Positions 34,204-44,918 of a stretch of 64,000 nucleotides of DNA are shown piece after piece (position 1 is the stretch's first letter; each line of letters starts with the position of its first letter). Position numbers and translations under genes: made by a program. This DNA is from Solea solea (Eukaryota > Chordata > Actinopteri > Pleuronectiformes > Soleidae): NCBI RefSeq assembly GCF_958295425.1, contig NC_081139.1, positions 28,486,463-28,550,462 of the forward strand, written 5' to 3'. The notes beneath the pieces are model-generated. The model saw only the letters and a list, made by a program, of their open reading frames with translations. It did not search any database and had not been told where the DNA came from.

Positions 34204-37200
34204 GCAAGATGGCGGCGCCCTGTACGGCAGCGGCTGCTTCGGCTCCCGGTAAAATAGCCAATACATCGCTAAATTCGCCATCTACACTACTGTCTGCTCA
34301 GCGGAACAGAACACAAACGGTATATGACCGTCAGGTTATGCTTAGTTTTCGCAAATTCAGTCCTTCCGACTACGTACATTAAGAGACGCGGATCACAATA
34401 CAAAGCCTCGGGCTGCTACACCAGTCGGACCCAGCGGCCTACAAAGCAGCGGAGTCTCCCACCAGCACAGACTGCCCACGGAGACACCGGAGGCGGTGCG
34501 GGAGGAAACAGAAGCGCGGTTGTCGCGGCGGACTTACAGCTAAGCTAAAAGCTAACCCGTTCCGATCGCCGTTCCCTCCATCCTGCTCGCCAACGTACGC
34601 TCCCTGGAAAGCCAACTGGACTATCTGAAGCTGGACTTAACCACCAAAAGGGAGACAAGAAACTGCTGCATCCTCATTTTCACTGAGACGTGGCTAAACT
34701 CAACTGTCCCTGAAGCAGCCATTAGCCTGGACGGGCTAACAACTTTCAGAGCCGACAGGAGTCACGTTCTCACAGGTAAAACCTGAGGGGGTGGAATCTG
34801 CATCTACACTAATAACAGCTGGTGTAATAACGCTACGCTGGTCTCTAGTCACTGCTCTGTGGACATTGAGTTTATGATTGTGAGATGCAGACCCTTCTAC
34901 CTGCCCAGGGAATTCACCACCGTCACCATTGTTGCTGTGTACATTCCACCCAGCGCTTACACCAAGCAAGCGCTAAGTACCCTCTACAGTGCCATCAGTG
35001 ACATGCAAACCACACACCCGGAGGGCGTTTTCATTGTTGCTGGGGACTTTAACCAGGCCAACATGAAGACTGTTCTTCCAAAATTCCATCAACATGTGGA
35101 TTTTGCTACCAGAGGGAAAAACACACTGGACTTAGTCTACACCAACATCAGGAAGGCCTTCAGAGCAGCCCCCCTCCCCCACATCGGCTCCTCAGACCAT
35201 CTCTCTGTTATGCTAATTCCAGCATATCAGCCCCTGCTCACCAGAGAAAAGCCTGCTGTGAAGAAGGTGAGAGTGTGGCCTGAGGGATCTATGTCTGCAC
35301 TGCAGGACTGTTTTGAGTGCACTGACTGGGACATGTTCAGAGAAGCTGCAACAGACAGTCAACATACAGATGTGGAGGAGTATGCTGCATCTGTGACCGG
35401 CCACATCCAGTGGTGCATGGAGGAGGTCACAGTAGAAAAGACAATAGTCACACGGGCCAACCAGAAACCTTGGATGACTAAGGAGGTGCGCACAAGCCTG
35501 AGGGAACGTAATGCTGCCTTCAAATCCGGTGAAGCGGTGGCACTCAGAACAGCGAAGGCCAATCTGAACCGTGCTATCAAGGCAGCAAAACGCGCCCACA
35601 GCCAGAAGGTCCAAGGTTTCTTCCATGACCCCAGCAACTCCAGACAACTGTGGCAGGGCATCAAGACCGTCACAGACTACAAAGCCACACCCTCACCCTG
35701 CCGAGACGACATCAGCTTCCTCAATGAGCTCAACAACTTCTTTGGGAGATTTGAAGCTCTGAACAACACCCCAGCGAGGAAAGCAACCCCCCACCTCGAT
35801 GAACAGGCACTCAGGCTCGAAACTACTGCTGTACGGAGAGCCCTGAGAAAAGTTAACGCACGGAAAGCATCTGGCCCAGATAACATCCCAGGACGGCTGA
35901 TCAAGGAGTACGCAGACCAGCTGGCCTGTGTGCTCACAGACATCTTCAACATGTCACTGATCCAGGCTGTTGTCCCCCCGTACTTTAAGTCTGCCACGAT
36001 CATCCCAGTGCCCAAGAAACAAACCATCACATGCCTTAATGACTTTCGCCCTGTTGCACTAACAACGACCATCATGAAGTGCTTCGAGCGGGTGGTTAAG
36101 GACCACATAATTTCCATACTGCCTCCATCATACGATCCGCTCCAGTTTGCGTACCAACCTAACCGCTCCACTGAGGACGCCATCTCCACTGCTCTCCATC
36201 TGAGCCTGAAGCACCTGGAGGACAAGAACACCCACGTGCGGATGCTGTTTCTGGACTTCAGCTCAGCATTCAACACGATCATCCCCCAGGAGCTGGTACA
36301 CAAACTGGGCCCCCTAGGCCTCAACACCCCCCTGTGCAACTGGCTGCTGGACTTCCTCACCGACAGAACCCAGTCTGTCCGTGTGGGTAACAATACCTCA
36401 AGTGTCATCTCCCTGAGCACCGGTTCCCCACAGGGCTGCGTCCTGAGTCCCCTGCTGTTCACCCTGATGACCCACGACTGTCGTCCCAGGTACAACACCA
36501 ACCACATCCTAAAATATGCGGACGACACAACAGTTGTGGGCCTCATTCAGGACAACAACGAACTGGCCTACAGAGAGGAAGTGCGACATCTGGTGGACTG
36601 GTGCAGGGTGAACAACCTGCTTCTGAATGTTGACAAGACAAAAGAGATAATCGTCGACTTCAGAAGATCCCGACCCAGCCATACACCACTCCTCATCAAT
36701 GGCACAACGGTGGAGGTCGTCAGCAGCACCAAGTTCCTGGGGGTCCACATCACAGACAACCTCAGCTGGACACTTCACACTACCTCCCTGGTGAAGAAAG
36801 CCCAGCAGCGCCTACACTTCCTGCGACGGATGAGAAGGGTGTCTCTCCCCCCTCCCATCCTCTCCACCTTCTACAGAGGGACCATCGAGAGCCTGCTGAC
36901 CAGTGGCATCTCCGTCTGGTCTGGGAGCTGCAAGGCCTCCGACTGGAAGTCTCTGCAGAGGGTGGTGAGAACAGCGGAGAAGATCATTGGGACACCACTC
37001 CCACCCATCAAAGACATTGCACACAGGCGCTGTCTAACCAGGGCTCACCAGATCCTCACTGACCACACCCACCCCCACCATGGACTGTTCTCCCTGCTGG
37101 CGTCTGGCAGGAGGTTCCGCAGCATCCGCTGCAGAACAAACCGACTCAAGAACAGCTACTTTCTGCTGGCCATCAGACTGCTAAATTCCAAATAACAATT

Positions 37201-37216
37201 TAGCAGTAGACAGCTA
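34204..37216 (+). mobile_element. L2-clade LINE (inner), almost intact ORF2
   Basis: It opens with CAAGATGGCGGCGCCC and a decayed first ORF, then an ORF2 covering endonuclease and RT. A single TGA at 34784-34786 interrupts the endonuclease at 'TGKT*GGGI', where related elements read Arg (CGA), so this looks like CpG decay. Only about 20 bases follow the ORF2 stop before outer-LINE sequence resumes, so the 3' UTR is missing. The outer LINE lacks its own endonuclease-RT linker at the same place, pointing to deletion or recombination after insertion. Confidence 0.8.
34787..37195 (+). CDS. L2-clade ORF2 protein, endonuclease C-terminus plus full reverse transcriptase
   Basis: An uninterrupted frame to TAA 37195; the first ATG is at 34859, giving 778 residues. 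It has endonuclease motifs '[18 protein letters not shown]' and '[17 protein letters not shown]', then the SDHL block. RT motifs in order: '[16 protein letters not shown]', '[16 protein letters not shown]', '[14 protein letters not shown]', '[15 protein letters not shown]', '[15 protein letters not shown]' and '[11 protein letters not shown]' (YADD at 36515-36526). The C-terminal '[16 protein letters not shown]' and '[16 protein letters not shown]' blocks close it. All RT catalytic residues are present. The lost 3' UTR and the upstream nonsense codon make the copy itself unlikely to mobilise. Confidence 0.85.
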   Translation, partial: GGGICIYTNNSWCNNATLVSSHCSVDIEFMIVRCRPFYLPREFTTVTIVAVYIPPSAYTKQALSTLYSAISDMQTTHPEGVFIVAGDFNQANMKTVLPKFHQHVDFATRGKNTLDLVYTNIRKAFRAAPLPHIGSSDHLSVMLIPAYQPLLTREKPAVKKVRVWPEGSMSALQDCFECTDWDMFREAATDSQHTDVEEYAASVTGHIQWCMEEVTVEKTIVTRANQKPWMTKEVRTSLRERNAAFKSGEAVALRTAKANLNRAIKAAKRAHSQKVQGFFHDPSNSRQLWQGIKTVTDYKATPSPCRDDISFLNELNNFFGRFEALNNTPARKATPHLDEQALRLETTAVRRALRKVNARKASGPDNIPGRLIKEYADQLACVLTDIFNMSLIQAVVPPYFKSATIIPVPKKQTITCLNDFRPVALTTTIMKCFERVVKDHIISILPPSYDPLQFAYQPNRSTEDAISTALHLSLKHLEDKNTHVRMLFLDFSSAFNTIIPQELVHKLGPLGLNTPLCNWLLDFLTDRTQSVRVGNNTSSVISLSTGSPQGCVLSPLLFTLMTHDCRPRYNTNHILKYADDTTVVGLIQDNNELAYREEVRHLVDWCRVNNLLLNVDKTKEIIVDFRRSRPSHTPLLINGTTVEVVSSTKFLGVHITDNLSWTLHTTSLVKKAQQRLHFLRRMRRVSLPPPILSTFYRGTIESLLTSGISVWSGSCKASDWKSLQRVVRTAEKIIGTPLPPIKDIAHRRCLTRAHQILTDHTHPHHGLFSLLASGRRFRSIRCRTNRLKNSYFLLAIRLLNSK

Positions 37217-38818
37217 AATTGAAGACAGCTGGAGAGACTGCAGCAGAACAAGGCTGCAGGCCCGGACGGTCTTATCCCCAGGCTACTCAGGGCTTGTGCT
37301 ACCCAGCTGGCTGTGATCCTGCAGCACCTCTTCAACCTGATCCTCCAACAGGGGATGGTCTCAGCGCTGTGGAAGACATCATGCCTGGTTCCTGTCCCCA
37401 AGACAAAGTCACCAGCATCATGTGAACCCAGGGACTACCGCCCAGTGGCTCTGACGTCCCATGTGATGAAGGTGCTGGAGCGGCTGGTCTTGGCCCACCT
37501 CAGACCGCAGGTAAAGTCCTCACTGGACCCGCTCCAATTTGCTTATCAGCCCAACCTGGGGGTGGATGACGCCCTCATCTATCTGCTGCATCGAGCTCAG
37601 TCTCACCTGGATGGTGCTGGAGGCACTGTGAGAATCACTTTCTTTGATTTCTCCAGTGCTTTCAACATCATCCAGCCACTGTTACTGGGAGAGAAGTTGC
37701 AGGTGGTGGGGGTGGACACGCCCACCATCTCCTGGATCACTGACTACCTGACAGGCAGACCACAGTTTGTCCGACTGGGTTGTGGTTTGTCTGATGTGGT
37801 GGTTAGTGATGTAGGAGCCCCACAGGGAACTGTGCTGTCCCCCTTCCTGTTCACCATATACACCTCAGACTTTAAATATGACTCTGTGTCATGCCACTTG
37901 CAGAAGTTCTCCGATGATTCTGCGGTGGTGGGGTGTATAAGGGATGGACAGGAGGGGGAGTACAGGACAGTGGTAGCTGACTTTGTGAAGTGGGCCAGTT
38001 AGAACCACCTGATTCTGAATGTGACCAAGACTAAGGAGATGGTGGTGGACTTCAGGAGGAAGAGGACAGCTCCACAACCTCTAAGGGTACTGGGGGAGGA
38101 CATTGAGATGGCGGAGGAATACAAATTCCTAGGTGTGAGGCTGAACAACAGACTGCACTGTAATGCTAACACCAGTACTGTGTACAGGAAGGGGATGAGC
38201 AGGCTTTTCTTTCTGAGGAGGCTGCGATCCTTTGATGTATGTATGCAGTGAGAGTTATTTTACCAGTCAGTTGTGGCCAGTGCACTGTTCTTTGCTGTGG
38301 TGTGCTGGGGGAGCAGCATTGGAGCCGGTGAAACTAACAAACTCAACAAACTTATAAAGAAGGCCGGCTCCATCATCGGCTGCAAACAGGACACCGTGGA
38401 AACGGTGGTGGAGAGGAGGATGCTGAATAAACTTTTTTCCATCATGGATAACACCGATCATCCCCTCCACCACATCCTCCAGGCCCAGGAGAGCACATTC
38501 TCCAAGAGATTCAGACAGCTCCGCTGTCACAAGGACAGATTCAGGAAGTCATTCCTGCCATCAGCCATCAGGACTTATAATAACTCTCTGTATATAAAAA
38601 AATAAAAAGACTGCGCACTTGCACAATGCACATTTGCTCTCCATGACATACGGTATGCCATTGCACTCCTTTATGCCATTCCTCTATTATTGCACTATTT
38701 TTTTCCCACTGTTGTACATTTTACATTTTATGTTTATAATATGTTCTTGTATTGCTGCTATGTAGAAACAATGTCCCCTTGGGGATGAATAAAGTATTTC
38801 TATTCTATTCTATTCTAT
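37217..38818 (+). pseudogene. L2/Rex-like LINE (outer), reverse transcriptase and tail
   Basis: One frame runs from 'LQQNKAAGPDGLIPRLLRAC' to a TAA at about 38605 with two in-frame stops (38000-38002 and 38249-38251). RT blocks: 'CEPRDYRPVALTSHVMKVL', 'ITFFDFSSAFNIIQPLL', 'VGAPQGTVLSPFLFTIYTSD', 'LQKFSDDSAVVG' (FSDD in place of F/YADD), and 'SRLFFLRRLRSF'. The 3' tail ends GGGGATGAATAAAG followed by TTCTA tandems. L1 3' UTR sequence resumes at 38819. It is a different LINE family from the inner element. Confidence 0.8.
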
Positions 38819-39122
38819 ATCCTTGTGGCTAAATGTCTGTATGTTCCTAGTCTTGAATAAAAAGTTAAAAGGTTAAAAAGTAAAAAAAAAGAAAAGATCT
38901 CAAGGTAGAAAGTTTAAGAACTATGTTCACATACTTGTGCTGCTGTCTTTACATGTTGACAATAAAATAATAAAAACAAAAAAAAGGAGCTTCCTCTCAT
39001 CTTAAAATCAGCTGCTGTTTTTTTTTTTTTAAACTTTCATTTCATTTACATTAAACTCATTTTATTCACCGATGAATAAAATAAACTCCTTACACACACA
39101 CACACACAGTAGTTGTCTAAAG

Positions 39123-39958
39123 CAGTGGTTCTCGTGGACACTCTCCCGGGGGGGCACGAGTAGGCTACAGGATGGGAAGGAAAAAAAATAAAAAATCCCG
39201 AAAATTCCCCCCATATCGAAATGCAAGTGGTTGGATTATTATAACAAACAAATAAATCATCCTCATGGCGACTTTTTGGTACCAGGTACTATTTTTAGTA
39301 CCTGCTCCTGCGAGGTTCCAAGCACTAAGCAGGTACTATGCGATGATTGGTCAGACTGCCGGCCGCTGACTGGCCAGAGTCCCGTCACAGGGACTGGTGT
39401 AAAGTCACTAGTCACTCGGGTGTGTGTGTGCGTGTGTGTGTCGCGTATAAAACGAAGTCACTGCAGTTTCACTCAGCCGTGCAGTGATGACTCCGCCCAC
39501 ATTAAGTACGTACTTTTTTGTAGTTGAAATGCAAGAATTACCCCAAGAATTGAGGATCTTTGCAAGGCAAAGCAGGCTCAGTTCTCACATGAACATCGCC
39601 TGCAAGCTTCTGTAAAAAATGCAGATGATATTCCTACTATTAGACCTCGTAATAATAACAATAATAAAGCATAAATTCATATCAAAGGTCTGGTGCCAAT
39701 TCCCAATTATACCAATAACCTAGTAATGATAATAGGCCTACTGATGATGATGATGATGATGATAATAATAATAATAATAATGTGGGCCTAAAAATAATTG
39801 CCTAGCCTAGGGCTGTCTATCTATCTATCTATCCATCCATCCATCCATCCATCCAAGGGGTGGTGTAGTGGGGATGGCGCCGGGAAGGTGAGGGGGGGCC
39901 CCAACTGCAATGAACCAGCTTTGGGGGGGCCCAACTTGCAAAAGGTTGAGAACCCCTG
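39123..39958. mobile_element. hAT element, 836 bp, upstream of LRR exon 2
   Basis: The ends CAGTGGTTCTC and CAGGGGTTCTC (inverted) are flanked by a perfect 8-bp duplication GTCTAAAG (39115-39122, 39959-39966). Removing it restores the TTGTCTAAAGTCTCATG intron sequence seen before the other LRR exons. The interior holds AAT and (ATCC)n simple repeats (39740-39855) and no transposase. Confidence 0.92.
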
Positions 39959-39990
39959 GTCTAAAGTCTCATGTTTTATTCTTTATTCAG

Positions 39991-40164
39991 GTTGAGTGAC
40001 TGCAGATTGACAGAGATCAACTGTTCTTCTCTGGCCTCAGCTCTGAAGTCCAACTCCTCATACCTGAGAAACCTGGACCTGAGTCAGAACCAGCTGCAGG
40101 ATTCAGGAGTGAAGCTGCTGTGTTCTGGACTGGAGAGTTCACATTGTAGACTGGAGACTCTGGG
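39991..40164 (+). CDS. NLR gene, LRR exon 2
   Basis: A 174-nt exon after CTTTATTCAG and before GTGAGT, same phase as the others. It encodes '[19 protein letters not shown]' and '[19 protein letters not shown]', ending 'CRLETLG'. The following 340 bp of intron match the intron after LRR exon 1, so exon and intron were duplicated together. Confidence 0.92.
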
Positions 40165-41170
40165 GTGAGTTCACTGACTTTCTGTTACTGTTGTAAATGT
40201 CAGATGTTTCATCCACAACTGAAAGTCATTCATGTTGTCACATGAGTTGAATCAGTGATGGTTGTTCCATGTTTCCACTTTTTCTTCCCTCAGATGTAGA
40301 ATCAGGATCTTTTCACAGCTGACGTGTTTTTTGTTTTCTAAAGTGTTTCAGTCGCTGTAGTTTTCACGTCAGTCGCAGCTTTGACCTTTTCTGACTGAAC
40401 TTGATATTTTTCACTTTCTCCTCTGACACGTTCACATGAGCCAATCAGAATGAGTGTTGTTGATGATGTCACAGCTGTGACTGTTTACAAACAAACAGGA
40501 GCTTCCTCTCGTCTTCAAATCAGCTGTGTCTCAGTTCATAAGGCTGGATCCTCCAAGTGTGGACTCATGGTCCAGATGTTGTCAACATGTGTCACAGCAC
40601 CGTGACGTGGGCGTGTCCCAACTGTCACATGACTGTCATATCTGGTGTATGTTTGGCGGACGACCGTGTCCCAGAATTCTTTGCAGCAATAAAGGTGGTG
40701 GTAATGCACCTTTAAGCTGGTTTACTAAACACAGATGAATCAAAGAATCAAATCAAGTGTAAAATATAGAATTGTAAAGATGTTGAGAAGAAGTGTGATT
40801 CAGGACTTTGAAGTGTAGAGGGCAGTATTGAACCTCTCAGTGTACAGCCTGCACACAGACTCCACCTGTTTCTGCTTCTTATCATTGATTCATTTCATTG
40901 AGTTGAACTTGATGTGAAAAGTGAGGCTGTGTTGAAATTCACCTGTGACTTCTTTGTCATTTTGCTGCTGTTTCTTTGCGTCGAACGTCTTTATTCTTCA
41001 CGTTCACTTGAACTGAACCTTCACACACTCGTGTGTCTCACAGTCACATGACTCATGCTTTCTAAATACACTGTAGAAAATGTTCAGATACATTTTCATC
41101 CTCACAACTGATATTTGACTCACACATTAAAATTCACCTGCTGAACAAAACACTTTTATTCTTTATTCAG
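40165..41170. other. Intron between LRR exons 2 and 3
   Basis: The first 340 bp copy the intron downstream of LRR exon 1 and include the empty target site of the L1. The remainder, about 40510-41160, shows no gene or recognisable repeat. Confidence 0.6.
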
Positions 41171-41344
41171 GTTGAGTTGCTGCAGATTGACAGAGATCAG
41201 CTGTTCTTCTCTGGTCTCAGCTCTGAAGTCCAACCCCTCACACCTGAGAGACCTGAACCTGAGTGATAACAAGCTGCAGGATTCAGGAGTGAAGCTGCTG
41301 TGTTCTGGACTGGAGAGTCCACATTGTAGACTGGAGACTCTGGA
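41171..41344 (+). CDS. NLR gene, LRR exon 3
   Basis: A 174-nt exon after CTTTATTCAG and before GTGAGT. It encodes '[19 protein letters not shown]' and '[19 protein letters not shown]'. Phase 2 at both ends, very close in sequence to the neighbouring LRR exons. Confidence 0.92.
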
Positions 41345-41510
41345 GTGAGTTCACTGACTGAAGCTGCTGTTGTTTTTTTAAACTTTCATTTCATTTACAT
41401 TAAACTCATTTTATTCACTGATGAATAAAATAAACTCCTTAAACACACACACACTCACAGTCACACACACACACATTGTTCTAAAGTCTCATGTTTTATT
41501 CTTTATTCAG

Positions 41511-41684
41511 GTTGTGGGGCTGCAGATTGACAGAGATCAGCTGTTCTTCTCTGGTCTCAGCTCTGAAGTCCAACCCCTCACACCTGAGAAAACTGGACCT
41601 GAGTCAGAACCAGCTGCAGGATTCAGGAGTGAAGCTGCTGTGTTCTGGACTGGAGAGTCCACATTGTAGACTGGAGACTCTGAA
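41511..41684 (+). CDS. NLR gene, LRR exon 4
   Basis: A 174-nt exon starting 340 bp after LRR exon 3, with a near-identical intron between. It encodes '[19 protein letters not shown]' and '[19 protein letters not shown]'. Donor GTGAGT. Confidence 0.92.
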
Positions 41685-41856
41685 GTGAGTTCACTGACTG
41701 AAGCTGCTGTTGTTTTTTTAAACTTTCATTTCATTTACATTAAACTCATTTTATTCACTGATGAATAAAATAAACTCCTTAAACACACACACACACACAC
41801 ACACACACAGTCACACACACATTGTTCTAAAGTCTCATGTTTTATTCTTTATTCAG

Positions 41857-42030
41857 GTTGAGTCACTGCAGTTTGACAGAGATCAGCTGTTCTTCTCTGG
41901 TCTCAGCTCTGAAGTCCAACCCCTCACACCTAAGAGACCTGGACCTGTTTCAGAACCAGCTGCAGTATTCAGCAGTAAAGCCTCTGTGTGATCTTCAGAA
42001 GAGTCCAGACTACAGACTGAAGACTCTGAA
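41857..42030 (+). CDS. NLR gene, LRR exon 5 (last, diverged)
   Basis: A 174-nt exon starting 346 bp after LRR exon 4. The first half is conserved ('[19 protein letters not shown]') but the second reads '[19 protein letters not shown]' then '[10 protein letters not shown]'. That diverged ending is, from memory, the form of the final LRR exon in teleost NLRs. Donor GTGAGT at 42031. Confidence 0.9.
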
Positions 42031-44106
42031 GTGAGTAGAGTGTTGTTCTAATCACAGTCAGACAAACATCAGTGTTTCCTCAGTGAAGCTGTGACAGCAC
42101 AATAGTGACAGACTTCATGATTGGACACAAAGACACAGAGAGACAACAGACAAGCCACGAGCTGCTACTACTCACAGACTAGAGCTGAGCGCCTCACATG
42201 ATGAGCGTCCATCAGCTGTTTGTAGTTTGACTTCATCACAGATTATAGATCCACTGTATCATACACTGTAAAAACAGCAGCACATCTTGTTTGGTTAGAA
42301 AACGTCAAAGTAGCCACTTTCAGACTGGAACGTCATTTTCCTTCAAACTCTGACAAAAGCATCAAGAAATGAGCAAAATATCAAGAAATGATCTTTATCA
42401 CAAGCAAAGAAATGAAACTGAGTCTTCTCTGACTTCAAGAATTGACACCTTGGCAAGGGAGAACCCAAAAGCACGACAACGAGGCAGGAAAACGCAGATT
42501 ACTAAGTCCAAAAGCAGGAAATCAGTCACAAACAGGCAAACACATCAGAACAAGAAGACTAACTAGAAATGCTGGAGCAAAAAACCAACACAAGACCATC
42601 TGAAAATGGGCTGCTATATAATCACTGAGGGACTAATGAGCCAATGGAAAACCAGGTGAGGGAAATGAGTTGATTGCATGGAAGAAAGATGACAGGAGAA
42701 CTAGTGACAAGACATGGAAACAAATGAAAAAGACATGAAACAAACTAAGAGTTAGTGTAAGTACGTAAGTACAGAGAGAGTGAATTTGACCTTTGTGTTT
42801 TAAACACAGCAGTAGTGAAGCAGGAGCAGCAGGGATTTCATTCAAACTGTTGTTTGTTACTGTTTATTAAAGCTTACATGAAGTTGTCATTCTCTTCTTT
42901 TAAGACAATGTTAGAGTTAGTTTTCTTCACTTTTTCTGTCAAAAATGAGGACAATTTCCCAGAAAGTAGACTTCATTGACCTTTTTTTAAAAGTCTTCCA
43001 CAAACACCTTCAAGTGTAAACCACATAAAACCACGAGAAAGTCATTTACATTCACATTATATCAAATAACATGAAGAGGCTGCAGACACAGACGTGATAG
43101 TGACTCTGCTGTAAACATGAACACTGGAGTGACAAACCCCGCCCCTTTCTGTTGGACCTCAGGTTAAAGCTCCGCCTCCAAGACTCTGTAACATGAGTCA
43201 AAATCAAAGTTCTCTCTGGTTTAAGGTTTATAGACAAATTCTGCATGAACAGAATATAAACACAACTTTTTCCTGAAGAAATATGCAAATGAGTGACTTG
43301 AGTATCGTCACCATGTGTGTGTGTGTGTGTGTGTGAGGCAACATGAAACAGTGGCAACAACAATTCAATCAAAAAACCAAATGTCCCTGAAATATATCTA
43401 CTAACAAATACTTTCCATCAAAGTACACAGAGTACGCATTTAAGGCCACAGCTGAACATGTGACCTTGACTTCCATGTCAACAGAGATGAACATAAAGAA
43501 ACAGCAACCCCTGCTGGTGAGGAGTAGTTCCTGCAGCACTATAGATGCACTATATGGACAAAAGTATTTGAATTGACGTGTTTCAATGGGGCTTTGGACT
43601 CTCGGCCTCTTCTCTCAGTGAAGGACAATCTGAAGTTCAGCAGACGCAGACATTTCTACTCCAACATGACTGTGTCCCAGTGGACAAAGCAACCACTATA
43701 AAGACATGAGCCCTGACCTTTAACCCCATCCAGCACCTTTGGGATGAACTGGAACAGAGATTAAGAGCCAGACCTTGTGGTCCAGCATCAGTGTGTGACC
43801 TCATCAATGCTCGACACAATGAATGGACACTAATTGTCACAGAAACACTTCAAAGTGTTGAGCAAAGTCTTCCAAGAAGAGTTGAAGCTGTTAAAGCTGC
43901 AAAATTCCATATGAAAATACTGTGAATGTATTTGAATACTTCATAATAGTCCAAATACTTCTGTTGATTTGTTTTCACACAACTCCAAACAACCAGTGTT
44001 TGGTGAATGAGTGAATGTGAGCTGTTGTAACATGTGATGTTATTATTCCACATCTGAGCTGCATCACTGACTCTGACTCTGACTCTCTGTCGTCTTCTCT
44101 CAACAG
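42031..44106. other. Last intron of the NLR gene
   Basis: It contains a CACTGTAAAAAC MITE-like end at about 42264, a short (TG)n at about 43316-43335 and a Tc1-like fragment (about 43548-43975). 42340-43500 has no recognisable gene; its frames are short and low complexity. Confidence 0.55.
43548..43975 (+). mobile_element. Tc1/mariner-like element fragment
   Basis: The left end CACTATATGGACAAAAGTAT and right end AGTCCAAATACTTCTGTTG are approximate inverted repeats of the type I know from fish Tc1-like MITEs. The interior translates to 'FNPIQHLWDELEQRL' and 'LPRRVEAVKAAKFH', matching the C-terminal part of Tc1 transposases; most of the transposase is missing. A TA target duplication was not confirmed. 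Confidence 0.65.
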
Positions 44107-44125
44107 GTGGAGGCCATGGATGTGA
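44107..44125 (+). CDS. NLR gene, terminal coding exon
   Basis: After a pyrimidine-rich acceptor CGTCTTCTCTCAACAG the exon adds one base to complete Lys, then W-R-P-W-M and TGA. This gives a joined reading frame of exactly 1113 codons including stop. No PRY-SPRY (B30.2) domain, which ends many fish NLRs, is visible downstream. A compound TG microsatellite (about 44128-44180) lies in the 3' UTR. The polyadenylation site is not determined. Confidence 0.65.
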
Positions 44126-44127
44126 TG

Positions 44128-44180
44128 AGTGTGTGTGTGTGTGTGTGTGTGCGTGTGCGTGTGTGTGTGTGTGCGTGTGA
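44128..44180. repeat. (TG)n microsatellite in the presumed 3' UTR
   Basis: TG units with TGCG interruptions, directly after the stop codon of the terminal exon. Confidence 0.9.
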
Positions 44181-44650
44181 GTCCTAACTCCCTCTAACAC
44201 TTCAGTCCATTCCTAACCCTAGTATGTGGAGCTAAAGAGAGTGTTTGTTTTAAATCAGTGGAATGTTCCTTTGTTTACTTCAAACCTTAAAACAGAGCAT
44301 GTTGATCCATGATTTCACTGATCTCTTTGTAAAATGATGGTTTATCATTATTGTCTGGTCCTTACAACAATAATGAGGCTTTTAGGGCTTTTAAAGGGGG
44401 CTGAGACCTGGTTTTAGGGTTAGGCATTTGGTTGTCATGGTGAAGGTTCAGGAATGCATTCTGTCTACGAGTGTCCTCACTAAGAATGCTGTACAAGAAT
44501 TTGTGTGTGTGTGTGGGGGGGGGGGCTTGAGATGTATAGAATGACTCAGCTCTTATGAAACTAAGACACTGATCCTGGTTTGGGTTTTTCCAGACAGAAA
44601 TGGTCCTAACAGGGTAACAAATACAAGAACACACACATATTCTTGTACAG

Positions 44651-44918
44651 CAGTGGTCACCAACGTGGTGCCCGCGGGCTCATTTCACTTCACCTCACTT
44701 GCATGTATCCATATGATCACTGAGTAAAATGTCTTTGATATTGTTTATAAAACTGTGATCATCGTTAGTAAGCACTGAAATGAATGTGTATGCAACTGAA
44801 TGCATAATATTCATCATTTAAATGGTAATTAAATGTATCAAATGTTAATATGGTAGCCCTCCATATTATTCTCTACCCTTCAGGTAGCTCTGGGTCTCAA
44901 AAAGGTTGGTGACCCCTG
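44651..44918. mobile_element. Non-autonomous hAT element, 268 bp
   Basis: The ends CAGTGGTCACCAAC and CAGGGGTCACCAAC (inverted) are flanked by a perfect 8-bp duplication TTGTACAG (44643-44650, 44919-44926). The interior is AT-rich and non-coding. Confidence 0.93.

Larger units (their letters stand above)
27778..38984 (+). mobile_element. Composite retroelement nest: L1 with solo LTR and L2-like insertions
   Basis: An L1-type element with a 5' leader containing CTCAAGATGGCG starts at 27778 and ends in an A-rich tail at 38984. It is flanked by a 12-bp target duplication AGGAGCGTCCTC / AGGAGCTTCCTC (27766-27777, 38985-38996). The empty form of this site is visible at about 40495 after LRR exon 2, where ACAAACAAACAGGAGCTTCC is uninterrupted. 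Inside lie the solo LTR (30242-30988) and an L2-like element (about 32842-38818) that itself holds a second LINE (about 34204-37216). Confidence 0.85.

Noticed and set aside
35677..36546. Minus-strand 289-codon frame opposite the inner LINE
   Set aside because: It is a shadow of the GC-richer LINE ORF2 on the plus strand and has no motif of its own.
38246..38605. A separate small gene with an open frame of 110 codons
   Set aside because: It is the C-terminal part of the outer LINE ORF2 in the same frame as the RT, after an in-frame stop.
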